64,000 bases of DNA from Cytophagales bacterium Alg240-R148 (GCA_900537185.1 LS999828.1:684706-748705), one strand, 5' to 3'. Shown: positions 26,114 to 35,236, numbered from the stretch's first letter. Notes: generated from the letters alone by a model not told the origin. Translations and numbers: made by a program.

Positions 26114-26666
26114 AGGTGAAATGCTTTAATTGTATTTTCAAATGCTCTCTGGCATGAAATAATCTCGATTTTACAGTTCCAGTACTCAATCCTAAAATGT
26201 TCGCTATTTCGAGCAAGGAATAGTTTTCTAAGTAAAACATGTGCAGTACCTGTTTTTGTTTAACAGGCAATAAATCGATGCTTTGTTTCATTGTTTTGAT
26301 CAACGCATCTTGGTCCATACTGCCTTCTTGGAGTGCCAAACGTTGGTGGAACTCTCTTTTATCTTCCGAACGGCCCCTGTCTTTTTGGTTGTTTCTAATG
26401 TGGTCGTAGGATTTTAAACTGGCTATTCGAAGCGCCCATGCACCAAAAACTTCCGGCTTTTTTAATTGAACTATTCCTTTTGAAATGGCCATCCATACTT
26501 CCTGAACCACATCCTCAACAGCAATATCCGATTTCAAATGGTATTGCACTTGTTTTAAAATCCTTGGGTACCAAATTCTAGCCAATTGGTTGTAAGCCTT
26601 TGTATTGCCATTTTGGCATTCAACAACAAGGTATTCTTCCAGAACCTTACGAGGTGATTTGTTCAT
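26103..26666 (-). CDS. ECF-type RNA polymerase sigma factor
   Basis: This 187-residue protein has two domains. Region 2 covers residues ~20-95 (VEDVVQEVWMAISKG, AWALRIASLKSYDHIRNNQ) and region 4 covers residues ~125-180 (LPVKQKQVLHMFYLENYSLL, then GLSTGTVKSRLFHAREHL). Regions 1 and 3 are absent, as in ECF sigma factors. It directs RNA polymerase to a small regulon, usually in answer to envelope signals. The overlapping downstream gene encodes a small membrane protein, a possible modulator. The ATG lies at the start of the leader MNKSPRKVLEEYLV. Confidence 0.93.
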   Translation of the reverse strand: MNKSPRKVLEEYLVVECQNGNTKAYNQLARIWYPRILKQVQYHLKSDIAVEDVVQEVWMAISKGIVQLKKPEVFGAWALRIASLKSYDHIRNNQKDRGRSEDKREFHQRLALQEGSMDQDALIKTMKQSIDLLPVKQKQVLHMFYLENYSLLEIANILGLSTGTVKSRLFHAREHLKIQLKHFTYEK

Positions 26667-26712
26667 CTGTATACTTTAGTCTTACAAACAACGTGTAGGT
26701 TCAATTTTAAGT

Positions 26713-26743
26713 AAAAAAAAATCCGGAAATAAATCCGGATTTT
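26713..26743 (-). terminator. Terminator of the first BNR-repeat gene
   Basis: On the minus strand GAAAATCCGG...CCGGATTTT forms a 9-bp stem with an 8-base loop, followed by a run of T's, just after the stop codon. Confidence 0.85.
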
Positions 26744-26746
26744 CAA

Positions 26747-29560
26747 TTATTTGATCTCAAAAGACAAGGTTTCTACTGTGCTTCCACTGCTAAATTCTAC
26801 AGTGTATTTTCCTTTCTCAACATATTTGGGTGGAGGTGGAACCTTGGATTTTGATTTTGATTTTTTCTTTCCTACAACTTCCACGCCTTTTAAATCCCAA
26901 GCATATGATTGGATACCCGCCTCTTTATTTATTGTAGCGCTGTGGATGGTATTGCCATTTTCATTTTTGACTGTTACCTGAAGGCCTTCTGTTTTATTGG
27001 CCAAGTAGAATTCAAAAAGCAAGGATGGTTCATTTTTCTTGGAATAAGGGTACCTTTGGTTGCCCCATGCTCTTGATTTTCTCTTATCTGGTGCTTTTAA
27101 AGCCAAAAGCGGTGCTTCTTGGTTGTCATATATTTTATGTGCCCTATCCAATTCCATAACAAACATGCTTCTACCATGTGATGCTATGATCAATTCTAAC
27201 TCTCTTGGGTGCACCTTCATATCGTAGGCAGACACATTACCAACAGCAGGCATCAATGCCCATTTCTTTCCACTATCAAAACTAATGTAAGCGCCATGGT
27301 CTGCACCTAAATACAACAAGCCTTTTTTAACAGGGTCCTCTACTACAACGTTCACCACAACATCTGGCAAATTCCCTTTGATGTTGGCCCAGGTTTGGCC
27401 ATAGTCCGTACTTTTATATACATAGGTTCTAAAATCATCTTCTCGGTAGCCATTCAAAGTAACAAAAACGGTTCCTTCCTCTATTTCAGATGGATGAATG
27501 CTGCTCACCCATTTACCAGAAGGCAGCCCATTATTTACCTTAGTCCAAGTAGCTCCTCCATTTTTGCTCACTTGTACATTGCCATCGTCTGTTCCTGCGT
27601 AAATCAAACCAAATTTCAATTTAGACTCTGCTAAAGAGGCTATGGTGGAAAAAGGTACGTTGCCCTGGGCTTTGTTCTTAGTCAAATCTGGGCTGATGCA
27701 GTCCCATGTTTCACCTTGGTTCATACTTCTATACAAACGTTGTGCTGCTAAATAAACAACATCCGCATTGTGCGATGACAACATCATAGGAGTTCTCCAA
27801 TTGAACCTTAATTTGTCTTCGCCTAAATTGTGAGACGGCGTGATGTACTTATAGTCATTTGTTTTTCTATTGATTCGATAGTAATTACCAAACTGAAAGC
27901 CTGTAAAAACAACATCCGGATTTCTTGGGTCTGCAGCAACGAACATGCCATCCCCACCGAACAAACTTTCCCATTGCTTACTTTTATTAATAACGGACTT
28001 GCTCGAACCTGTATTGGTTCCATTGTCTTGTAGCCCCCCATAAATATTATATGGCGTTTCCATATCGTAATTTACCGTATAGAACTGGCCAACCGCAACG
28101 TTGTTGATGTGATCCCAATTATTGCCTTGGTCGTAAGATTGGTAATAGCCACCATCGTTACCCAAACGCACATGCTGGTTGTCATTGGGATTCACCCAAA
28201 GGGCCTGGTGGTCCACATGCACCCCATCCCCATCAATTCTTTCAAAAGTTTTCCCTCCATCCATTGATTTTAATAGAGGCACACCAAATATGTAGAGTAT
28301 ATCATCGTCCGTAGGATCTACCCTCACTTCTCCAAAATAATACCCATATGTAAAATAAACGCCATCCAAATTATAGGCATTTACCTTTTCCCAGCTGTCT
28401 CCAGAGTTCGTTGTCTTATACAATTCTGCCCCAGCAATTTTAGTACTGAAAAGAGCACTATTAGCGTTCCCAAAATATTCAGTAAGTGCTTTAGGTAAGT
28501 ACTTATCGGAAGCAACCTCTGCCTTCACCACTTCGGCAGTATACTGTTTAGGGAAATTGGATTTTCGCAGAAATTCTTCTAAACTTTTATTTTCAATCGC
28601 GGCAAACGCAGCTTTGTCCATGTCTTTAAATGAGGACATCTTGATGCCAGCGATGGCCTTTTCTTCTTTTTCTTCTTTTGTTTCATACTGGTTGTCTAGC
28701 AGAGCATACAGTACGTTTGGGTTTTTACTACTAATATCCAATCCTATTCTTCCAACAAATTCTCCCTGAGGAAAACCCGTGACAATTTTTTTCCATGTCA
28801 TACCGCCATCGTCTGACCGGTACATGGATGATCCTGCACCATTGCCCTTAAACTCCCATGCCTTTCTACTTCTCTCCCAGGTCGCGGCAAAAAGTTGGTT
28901 CGGGTTTTTCGGATTCACAACAAGGTCAATAACCCCTGTTTCGTTGTTTACAAATAGTGTCTTTTCCCAAGTCTTACCTCCGTCTTTGGACACGTAAAGC
29001 CCTCTGCCTTCTGATGGGGTATAAAGCGCTCCAATAGCAGCTACCCAAACAATGTCTGGATTATCAGGGTGCACCATAATTCTAGAAATATGGTGGGTCT
29101 CTTCCAACCCAAGGTGGGCCCATGTTGCGCCACCATCGTTGGATCTGTACACCCCGTTTCCGGCATAACTCGACCTCGAACTGTTTTTTTCACCCGTACC
29201 AACATACAATACTTCTGCATTAGAAGGTGCCATGGCAATGTCTCCAATAGTGAGGGCCCCTTGGTTATCAAATACGGGGTCAAAAGTAATTCCATTGTTC
29301 ACAGTTTTATAAACCCCACCAGAAGCGTAGGCTACATAAAATTGTTTCGTGTCCTTGCTGTTTATTGCAAAGTCTGTAACCCTACCCCCTTGAACAACGG
29401 GCCCTATATTTCTAATTGGGTAATTGGCTACTTTTGATTCTAGTTCTAATTGCCCTCTTTGCTTATATGACTCTTGTATTTGCCCAGAAGTACTGGGTTG
29501 TGCAACAGCCAAATGCAAAGAAGCCATGATGGATAAAAATACTCCTATCTTCTTCTTCAT
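26747..29560 (-). CDS. Large exported BNR/Asp-box (VPS10-like) propeller protein
   Basis: This is a 937-residue protein with a signal peptide (SIMASLHLAVAQ). It contains at least eight Asp-box repeats: SNDGGATWAHL, SKDGGKTWEKT, SDDGGMTWKKI, SMDGGKTFERI, SKNGGATWTKV, STDYGQTWANI and weaker copies. Together with sortilin/VPS10-type segments these make one or two beta propellers. The end is a Lys/Ser/Pro-rich linker and a small beta domain (YTVEFSSGSTVETLSFEIK). Such proteins are often labelled glycosyl hydrolase, but Asp-boxes are structural and no catalytic set was identified, so enzymatic activity should not be assumed. The C-terminus is not a recognisable T9SS sorting domain. A second family member is encoded at 36357-39599. 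Confidence 0.85.
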   Translation of the reverse strand: MKKKIGVFLSIMASLHLAVAQPSTSGQIQESYKQRGQLELESKVANYPIRNIGPVVQGGRVTDFAINSKDTKQFYVAYASGGVYKTVNNGITFDPVFDNQGALTIGDIAMAPSNAEVLYVGTGEKNSSRSSYAGNGVYRSNDGGATWAHLGLEETHHISRIMVHPDNPDIVWVAAIGALYTPSEGRGLYVSKDGGKTWEKTLFVNNETGVIDLVVNPKNPNQLFAATWERSRKAWEFKGNGAGSSMYRSDDGGMTWKKIVTGFPQGEFVGRIGLDISSKNPNVLYALLDNQYETKEEKEEKAIAGIKMSSFKDMDKAAFAAIENKSLEEFLRKSNFPKQYTAEVVKAEVASDKYLPKALTEYFGNANSALFSTKIAGAELYKTTNSGDSWEKVNAYNLDGVYFTYGYYFGEVRVDPTDDDILYIFGVPLLKSMDGGKTFERIDGDGVHVDHQALWVNPNDNQHVRLGNDGGYYQSYDQGNNWDHINNVAVGQFYTVNYDMETPYNIYGGLQDNGTNTGSSKSVINKSKQWESLFGGDGMFVAADPRNPDVVFTGFQFGNYYRINRKTNDYKYITPSHNLGEDKLRFNWRTPMMLSSHNADVVYLAAQRLYRSMNQGETWDCISPDLTKNKAQGNVPFSTIASLAESKLKFGLIYAGTDDGNVQVSKNGGATWTKVNNGLPSGKWVSSIHPSEIEEGTVFVTLNGYREDDFRTYVYKSTDYGQTWANIKGNLPDVVVNVVVEDPVKKGLLYLGADHGAYISFDSGKKWALMPAVGNVSAYDMKVHPRELELIIASHGRSMFVMELDRAHKIYDNQEAPLLALKAPDKRKSRAWGNQRYPYSKKNEPSLLFEFYLANKTEGLQVTVKNENGNTIHSATINKEAGIQSYAWDLKGVEVVGKKKSKSKSKVPPPPKYVEKGKYTVEFSSGSTVETLSFEIK

Positions 29561-29611
29561 TACGATATAATTTAGATATTTGTCAAGATTTTAATAAAAA
29601 TAGAACGGATC

Positions 29612-30052
29612 ATGGTGGTTTCAAAACCAAAACTAAATACTCTTTTTTCAATTTCTATGTTTGTGGTTCTGGCTATGACAGGCGGCATATGGGGATTACT
29701 AAAGGTTGTCAACCCTCCTTACGAATGGTACCACCGAATCATGGCTATTTTGTTGCTTCCAATTTCCTTTGCAATGGTTGTTAAAACAGTGCTCAACTGG
29801 AAAACTTTTGAAATTGGCAAAGAAAAGCTAGTGGTAAAAACATTGTTATTTTCTAAAAAAAGAAAATACTCCTTAAACGAAATGGACCATTGGGAAGAAA
29901 CAGAAGTTAAAACCTTGAATGGTCTTTTCAAAGAGCTTACTATGGTTCTTGAAAAGAAAAAAAAAGTAAAACTGAACAACCAAGAATACAGCGAGTACAA
30001 ACGCGTATTCAACTATCTAAGTAAAAAATATCCCAAAAAGAGAAAAAAATAA
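29612..30052 (+). CDS. Membrane protein with PH-like tail, function unknown
   Basis: This 146-residue protein has two hydrophobic helices (ISMFVVLAMTGGIWGLL and IMAILLLPISFAMVVKTVL). A basic cytoplasmic part follows (TFEIGKEKLVVKTLLFSKKRKYSLNEMDHWEE to the C-terminal KYPKKRKK). The strand pattern of the soluble part resembles bacterial PH-like membrane proteins, but no specific motif was recognised. It stands alone, divergent from the BNR protein gene and convergent with the following small envelope-protein gene. The coding character is good; the function is unknown. Confidence 0.7.
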   Translation: MVVSKPKLNTLFSISMFVVLAMTGGIWGLLKVVNPPYEWYHRIMAILLLPISFAMVVKTVLNWKTFEIGKEKLVVKTLLFSKKRKYSLNEMDHWEETEVKTLNGLFKELTMVLEKKKKVKLNNQEYSEYKRVFNYLSKKYPKKRKK

Positions 30053-30065
30053 CAATTCCAACGCA

Positions 30066-30659
30066 CTATTTCTTTTTTAGGTCTCGAATAAAATCAGTCC
30101 AATTGATTGGGTTAATAAAATTATTAGGTGCTATGATACCGGTAAGGTTGTACAACTTGTAGTTGCTGTAAGTATCGTAATTGTATTTTTCTTGCTCGTG
30201 CACCAACAAAATGTCTTGTGCATAATTTTGATTGAGGTTTTGATCCTTTTCGAACTGGGATGGTGGTGGGTTAGTGGACAGAATGCTTTTTTGGAAAGTC
30301 TCCAAATCAGGCCAAGGGAACACGACAACTTCCGACAGCACAATTGTTTCTTTGCGCATCAATTGAATTAAGGTGTACGCTTCCTTTTTCAGTCCTTTTG
30401 GCATTACAAACTCAGATTTAAAATACCCTACACAAGAAAAAACAATGGTATCACCAGCTTGGGCTATAAACTCAAAACTTCCATCTGCTTTGCTCACTGC
30501 ACCTACTTGGCGTTTTTTCCCATAAATATTCACCAATTGTACGGGCATAAGGCTATCTGCATCGATGACCACCCCCGACAACTTGATATTTTCTTGTGTT
30601 TGCCCTACAGAAGGCAAAACAGCAAATAATAACAAAAAACCTAGCAATACACTTCTCAT
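30066..30659 (-). CDS. Exported protein with carboxypeptidase-like regulatory domain
   Basis: This 197-residue protein has a signal peptide (LLLFAVLPSVGQ). A CarboxypepD_reg-like (peptidase-associated) beta-sandwich covers about residues 25-105 (IKLSGVVIDADSLMPVQLVN, DGSFEFIAQAGDTIVFSCVGY), as at the N-terminus of SusC proteins. The remainder is unassigned, with VLSEVVVFPWPDLETFQKS and an Asn/Tyr-rich region. The domain is followed by no barrel, so this is a stand-alone periplasmic or surface protein of unknown role. Similar short proteins are common in Bacteroidota envelopes. Confidence 0.75.
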   Translation of the reverse strand: MRSVLLGFLLLFAVLPSVGQTQENIKLSGVVIDADSLMPVQLVNIYGKKRQVGAVSKADGSFEFIAQAGDTIVFSCVGYFKSEFVMPKGLKKEAYTLIQLMRKETIVLSEVVVFPWPDLETFQKSILSTNPPPSQFEKDQNLNQNYAQDILLVHEQEKYNYDTYSNYKLYNLTGIIAPNNFINPINWTDFIRDLKKK

Positions 30660-30665
30660 AATAAT

Positions 30666-30708
30666 TTAGCCTCTCTAAAATTTAGTTAAGAAATTTCAGA
30701 GAAGCTAA
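30666..30708 (-). terminator. Imperfect long inverted repeat between two minus-strand genes
   Basis: TTAGCCTCTCT pairs with AGAGAAGCTAA (10 of 11 positions) around about 21 bases. It lies between the stop of the M42 peptidase gene and the start of the next gene, so it is probably a terminator of the glycerate operon. The following T-run is poor. Confidence 0.4.
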
Positions 30709-30717
30709 CAAAAAGGA

Positions 30718-31767
30718 TTATTTGTGGGACCAATCGTATCCATCCAAAGACTCTAAACAAGCTTTTAATAAGTTGATACTGCCTTGAATATCCGATTTAT
30801 CCGCCATTTCTATCACCTGGTGCAAATGCCGGGTAGGAATTGAGATAGCTCCTGAAATAGCCCCATTTTTACCCATTCTCTGAATTCCAGCAGTGTCAGT
30901 CCCTCCTGCTGTTAAAATTTCGGGTTGCCATTTAATTTTGTTTTCATCTGCGGTTTTTTTCATAAAGTCTACCATTCTGTAATCACAAATAGTAGAAGCA
31001 TCCATTATTTTAATAGCAGTTCCTTCTCCTAACTTTGTGACTTTTTCATGCGCTTGGGCACCTGGTAGGTCAAAAGCTATGGTTGTATCCAATCCTATTC
31101 CAAAATCGGGATTGATTTGATGCGCGGCTACGTTGGCCCCTCTAATTCCAACTTCTTCTTGCACCGTAAAAACACCATAAGTATCGTAGGCCGGCGTACC
31201 CAAATTTCTAAGCACCTCCAAAAGAATAAAAACAGAAACCCGATTGTCAATTGATTTACAATTGACACAGTTACCCATTTCTACCAAATCCCTGTCTCTC
31301 GTTATGGGGTCTCCGATGCGGACCACTTTCTCTACTGCCTCTTTGTCCATACCTAAGTCAATAAAGTAATCGGATATTTTAGCTACTTTATTGCGCTCTT
31401 CTGCAGACATCACATGAATGGGTTTGGAGCCCATCACTCCGACAACATCTTTTGTACCATGTACAATGACCCGCTGTGCGGTCAGTGTTTTTGGGTCAAA
31501 ACCGCCCAGCGTGTGGAACCGAAGGAAACCATTGTCATCGATGTGGGTCACGATAAAACCTATTTCATCCATGTGCGCCCCAATCATAACCTTTTTATCG
31601 GAAGACTTTCCTGTGACCTGCACCATCACATTGCCCATATTGTCTACGGCTACTTTTCCGGGAATATCCTTTAAAGTGTTTAGCACCAAATTTCTGATTG
31701 GACGCTCAAAGCCAGGGGCACCTGGGGTTACACAAATGTCGCGCAATAGTTTTGTATTGATATTCAT
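30718..31767 (-). CDS. M42 family metallo-aminopeptidase
   Basis: This is a 349-residue cytoplasmic protein. The dinuclear-metal motifs of the M42 family are visible: VMIGAHMDEIGFIV near residue 60, SIDNRVSVFILLEVL near residue 170, VQEEVGIRGANVAAHQI with the catalytic Glu near residue 205, and GLDTTIAFDLPG. M42 enzymes are large tetrahedral aminopeptidases that trim peptides. Earlier annotations often call them endoglucanases, which is not supported. It overlaps glycerate kinase by 4 bases (ATGA), so it is the third gene of that operon, although the biochemical link is unclear. Confidence 0.93.
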   Translation of the reverse strand: MNINTKLLRDICVTPGAPGFERPIRNLVLNTLKDIPGKVAVDNMGNVMVQVTGKSSDKKVMIGAHMDEIGFIVTHIDDNGFLRFHTLGGFDPKTLTAQRVIVHGTKDVVGVMGSKPIHVMSAEERNKVAKISDYFIDLGMDKEAVEKVVRIGDPITRDRDLVEMGNCVNCKSIDNRVSVFILLEVLRNLGTPAYDTYGVFTVQEEVGIRGANVAAHQINPDFGIGLDTTIAFDLPGAQAHEKVTKLGEGTAIKIMDASTICDYRMVDFMKKTADENKIKWQPEILTAGGTDTAGIQRMGKNGAISGAISIPTRHLHQVIEMADKSDIQGSINLLKACLESLDGYDWSHK

Positions 31768-32876
31768 ATTTTTAAAATTTTAGAAAGAGCAATTTCAAGA
31801 CATTCTTCAATATCTTCAAACGAATTTAAATTATTTTCTTTAGCAATAACGGATAAATCTTCATAGCGGACCTTATTGGCCTCCAACCATTCTGTTGCTT
31901 GTATGGCACCTGCCACCAACACCCTTTCAATTGGACGCTCACCCGCCAATACAAGCACTTGATAGGGTAATTTTCCGTTCAGGCTTGTTGCATCAAAACA
32001 GCCTTCCGCTGTAATTACCATATCGGCGTTTTTCAAATGGGTATCCAACTTGGCCAATTGGATAAAAAAACCAGCACCAGAACATACTCTAGCTTTAAAA
32101 AAAGCCAGTATACCTCCCGCCACACCTCCTGCTGCACCTGCACCTTCCACAGATTGAACACCTATATTTTTGTGTTGGCTATAAATGGCTGCCAAATTGG
32201 ACAAGCCCCTATCCAATTGTTCTACCTCTGAAGCAGAGGCTCCTTTTTGAGGGCTGTACTGCTGCGCCGCCCCATTAGGTCCAAAAAATGGGTTGGTGAC
32301 ATCACAATAGAGGTTCCATTGAACCGATTCGTATCGTTGGAAAGCCTCGGAACATTGGAAAGAACGAACTTCTTGCATAGAAGCCCCTGAAGGGGTTATT
32401 TTATTGCCTTTGGCATTGTAAAAATCAATTCCTAAAGCGGTTAAAATCCCCAGCCCACCATCGGTGGTTGCCGAGCCCCCAAGAAATAGATTCATTTCCG
32501 ACGGGTTTTCTTTTTTCAATATTTCCTTCAACTGCCACCCTGTGCCCAAGGTAGAAGCACCCATGCAGTCTCTTGCAACCTTTTCAATTTGGGCCAAGCC
32601 GGCACTATCGGACAATTGTACAAAAGCTTTGTTCTGCCATATGCCATAAGGCGCCAGTATGCTATTACCAACTGCATTGACAGTACGCATGCTTTTAATT
32701 TTCATTTCCGGTAAATAAGAAGCTGCGGCATTTAAAGACCCTTCCCCTCCGTCTGCCATGGGCAATACAACCAATTCTACTCCACGCCGCCCTTTAGACC
32801 ATTGGCGCAAAAAGGCACACAATGCATGCGCCGATCGGTTCGATTTAAATTTATCAAATGCGCATATTACTCTCAT
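31764..32876 (-). CDS. Glycerate kinase (GarK/GlxK type)
   Basis: This 370-residue cytoplasmic protein matches the type II glycerate kinase family. It opens with MRVICAFDKFKSNRSA and has PMADGGEGSLNAAASYL near residue 41, FLGGSATTDGGLGILTALG near residue 131, and GAAGGVAGGILAFFKA near residue 248. It phosphorylates D-glycerate with ATP, most members of this type yielding 2-phosphoglycerate. It starts immediately after the stop of the D-2-hydroxyacid dehydrogenase gene and overlaps the M42 gene. Together with the dehydrogenase it can convert hydroxypyruvate to phosphoglycerate. Confidence 0.93.
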   Translation of the reverse strand: MRVICAFDKFKSNRSAHALCAFLRQWSKGRRGVELVVLPMADGGEGSLNAAASYLPEMKIKSMRTVNAVGNSILAPYGIWQNKAFVQLSDSAGLAQIEKVARDCMGASTLGTGWQLKEILKKENPSEMNLFLGGSATTDGGLGILTALGIDFYNAKGNKITPSGASMQEVRSFQCSEAFQRYESVQWNLYCDVTNPFFGPNGAAQQYSPQKGASASEVEQLDRGLSNLAAIYSQHKNIGVQSVEGAGAAGGVAGGILAFFKARVCSGAGFFIQLAKLDTHLKNADMVITAEGCFDATSLNGKLPYQVLVLAGERPIERVLVAGAIQATEWLEANKVRYEDLSVIAKENNLNSFEDIEECLEIALSKILKI

Positions 32877-33824
32877 CTAATCAAGCCGGTTGGCCTCCTC
32901 CCCTTTTAGGAAAGACTTTAAGTTATTGGAGGCAATGTGGATAAGGTTTTGCCTGGCTTTTTTAGATGCCCAAGCTATATGTGGGGTAACCAAACAATTT
33001 TTCGCTTGTAACAAAGGATTGTTTTTGGATGGAGGTTCTTGGCTTAATACGTCAAGAGCTGCGCCTGCTATAACATGGCCATTCAGTGCTTCGGCCAAAT
33101 CTTTTTCATTAATTAAAGCTCCTCTAGCAGTATTAATAAGGTAGGCCGTCTTTTTCATTTTAGATAACAATTTTTTGTCTACCATACCTTCATTTCCTTC
33201 TGCCAATTGCCTGTTGATGGAGATAAAATCAGATTGCGCAAACAAGGTTTCCAAGCTGACAAATTCTATTAATGGTGTGTCCGTAGGATATTCGGTAGCT
33301 ACTACCACTTGCATTCCCAAAGCCAAACATACTTGGCTCAATGCACGGCCAATATTGCCAAAACCAACAATTCCAATGGTCTTATCGGACAAAGAAAGAA
33401 TGGGTCGGTTCCAGTAACAAAAATCACGAGAATTAGGCCAATCGGAAGCAACACCCTTTGAATTTTCATGCAGAGAATTGGTGAAATAAAAGATATTGGC
33501 CATACAATGTTGGACCACAGAATCCACTCCATAAGCTGGAACATTGGTAACAGCTATTCCTTTGGATCTCAAATACACTAAATCTACTACATTGTACCCT
33601 GTAGCCAAGACGCCCACATACTGGAGTTTGGGTAGTTGTTCGAGGATTGCAGGACTTAGAACAGTTTTGTTCGTAAATAAAATCTCAGCATCCTTAGCTC
33701 TTTTTATTACCTCCTCTGGTTTTGTAAAGTCATAGGCAGTCAAGGTATCAACTTGTTCGGTTAATGAAGACCAACTTAAATCTCCATTGTTAACAGCATA
33801 AGCATCGAGAATTACAGCTTTCAT
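32877..33824 (-). CDS. D-2-hydroxyacid dehydrogenase, probably hydroxypyruvate reductase (glycerate dehydrogenase)
   Basis: This is a 315-residue protein. The NAD-binding motif GIVGFGNIGRALSQV lies near residue 150. The substrate-domain residues follow: INTARGALINEKDLAEAL with the conserved Arg, an acidic residue in LDVLSQEPP, and the catalytic His in TPHIAWAS. The family reduces 2-keto acids to D-2-hydroxy acids. Because the next gene, one base away, is glycerate kinase, the likely substrate pair is hydroxypyruvate/D-glycerate. It is the first gene of the three-gene operon. Other 2-keto-acid substrates are possible. Confidence 0.92.
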   Translation of the reverse strand: MKAVILDAYAVNNGDLSWSSLTEQVDTLTAYDFTKPEEVIKRAKDAEILFTNKTVLSPAILEQLPKLQYVGVLATGYNVVDLVYLRSKGIAVTNVPAYGVDSVVQHCMANIFYFTNSLHENSKGVASDWPNSRDFCYWNRPILSLSDKTIGIVGFGNIGRALSQVCLALGMQVVVATEYPTDTPLIEFVSLETLFAQSDFISINRQLAEGNEGMVDKKLLSKMKKTAYLINTARGALINEKDLAEALNGHVIAGAALDVLSQEPPSKNNPLLQAKNCLVTPHIAWASKKARQNLIHIASNNLKSFLKGEEANRLD

Positions 33825-33843
33825 AAAATAAATTTAGTAATAA

Positions 33844-33877
33844 TAAAAAAAGCGCAAGGGGCTCCTGCGCTTTTTTT
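33844..33877 (-). terminator. Terminator after the MacB-type permease gene
   Basis: AAAAAGCGCA and TGCGCTTTTT form a strong stem with a 9-base loop and T/A-runs on both sides. It follows the stop codon of the gene at 33899. Confidence 0.88.
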
Positions 33878-33898
33878 ATAGATATGATATTATTTTTT

Positions 33899-35161
33899 TT
33901 AAGCTCGTATGGCTATCACCGGATCCAAGCGTGATGCCCTTGCTGCCGGGATAATTCCAGAAAGAATCCCTATGCCACAAGCCACCCCTAAACCGAGCAC
34001 AACATTTTTGAACGAAACGGAAACTTCCATGGAGCCCATTGGTATAAATGTTATTCCGTAGACCATTAACAGGCCTAATAGCGCCCCCAGTATACTCAGA
34101 AATACAGCTTCAAATAAAAACTGAAATAAGATGAAATAATTTTTAGCACCCAATGATTTTTGAATGCCTATGATATTGGTTCTTTCCTGAACCGATACAA
34201 ACATTATATTGGCTATTCCAAAACCACCAATTAAAATAGAAAAGCCACCAATTACCCAACCAGCAACTCCAATTACATCAAATACCCCACTTATAATATT
34301 GGTAATAGCTTCTGGTCTGTTCAATGCAAAGTTATCCTTGTCTTTTGGTCGCAAACCACGCCTGGATCGCAACATCCCTTTCATTTCATTTTCCAACTCC
34401 ACCAAGCCTATGTCTTGTTCCAAACCTTTAACCCCAATTTGAGACCCTAATTCGTTCCACGCACCGGTACCTGTTTGGTAGAGCTTTCGGAATGATTTAT
34501 AAGGAATCAGGCAGTTGTCATCGTTAGAAGGGGTGCCCATAAAAGACTCACCCTCTCTTTTCATAACCCCAACTACCACAAACTTTATATTTTTAACCTT
34601 GATTTCTTTCCCAAGAGGATCATCTCCTTTGAACAAAGTTTCGGAAAGGTTGTGTCCTATGATCGCTACATTTCTACCAGTCCCAAATTCTGTACTAGTA
34701 AAATAGCGTCCTTGTTCAACCGGCAATTCAAATAAGTCTTTATAACCAACATCTCCTCCAACCAATCGAACATCTCCCAAACTATTGTTTCCATATTTCA
34801 CCAAATGCCCGCCTCTACCAGCGTAAATACCTATGGCCTTATGATTTTTCAAATTGGCCTTTAAAAAGCGGTATTCATCCATGGATGGATTTGGTCTATT
34901 CCAAAAATCCCACCACTTGTAATCACCAGAAGCATCTGGTACATAGGGCCATTTGCCAACATAGATTACATTTTCACCTAGAAATGCAAGGCTATCATTG
35001 AGGTTTTTCTCCAAGGAATCTACCATTGTAAAAACACCGATAATGGCGAAAATACCAATTGTTACTCCAAGCAAGGAAAGCAAAGTCCGCATGAGATTCA
35101 TCTTGAGAGCACTCCAAGCGAATCGGAAACTTTCCATTATTAATTTGATTACTGTGATCAT
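33899..35161 (-). CDS. MacB/FtsX-type ABC transporter permease
   Basis: This 420-residue protein has one N-terminal membrane helix (TLLSLLGVTIGIFAIIGVFTMV), a ~230-residue periplasmic MacB-type domain, and three C-terminal helices (VIGGFSILIGGFGIANIMFV, AVFLSILGALLGLLMVYG, GLGVACGIGILSGIIPA). The end motif PAARASRLDPVIAIRA is typical. MacB-type permeases work by mechanotransmission with a cytoplasmic ATPase and usually a periplasmic adaptor to export lipoproteins, toxins or peptides. No ATPase or adaptor gene is adjacent, so its partners must be encoded elsewhere. A second ATG at residue 9 (MESFRFAW) is an alternative start. Confidence 0.9.
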   Translation of the reverse strand: MITVIKLIMESFRFAWSALKMNLMRTLLSLLGVTIGIFAIIGVFTMVDSLEKNLNDSLAFLGENVIYVGKWPYVPDASGDYKWWDFWNRPNPSMDEYRFLKANLKNHKAIGIYAGRGGHLVKYGNNSLGDVRLVGGDVGYKDLFELPVEQGRYFTSTEFGTGRNVAIIGHNLSETLFKGDDPLGKEIKVKNIKFVVVGVMKREGESFMGTPSNDDNCLIPYKSFRKLYQTGTGAWNELGSQIGVKGLEQDIGLVELENEMKGMLRSRRGLRPKDKDNFALNRPEAITNIISGVFDVIGVAGWVIGGFSILIGGFGIANIMFVSVQERTNIIGIQKSLGAKNYFILFQFLFEAVFLSILGALLGLLMVYGITFIPMGSMEVSVSFKNVVLGLGVACGIGILSGIIPAARASRLDPVIAIRA

Positions 35162-35219
35162 GATATTGGTATTATTTAAAACTAATTTCTAGTATATTAA
35201 CTAAATTCCTGATTTTTTG

Positions 35220-35236
35220 TTAGCTTTGCAAGCTAA
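35220..35236 (+). promoter_or_regulatory. queA -7 box inside an inverted repeat
   Basis: TAGCTTTG (35221-35228) matches the TAnnTTTG -7 box. It is part of the inverted repeat TTAGCTT-TGC-AAGCTAA (35220-35236). No -33 TTG was found at N19-20. The symmetry could be an operator or a hairpin at the transcript start. Confidence 0.4.
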
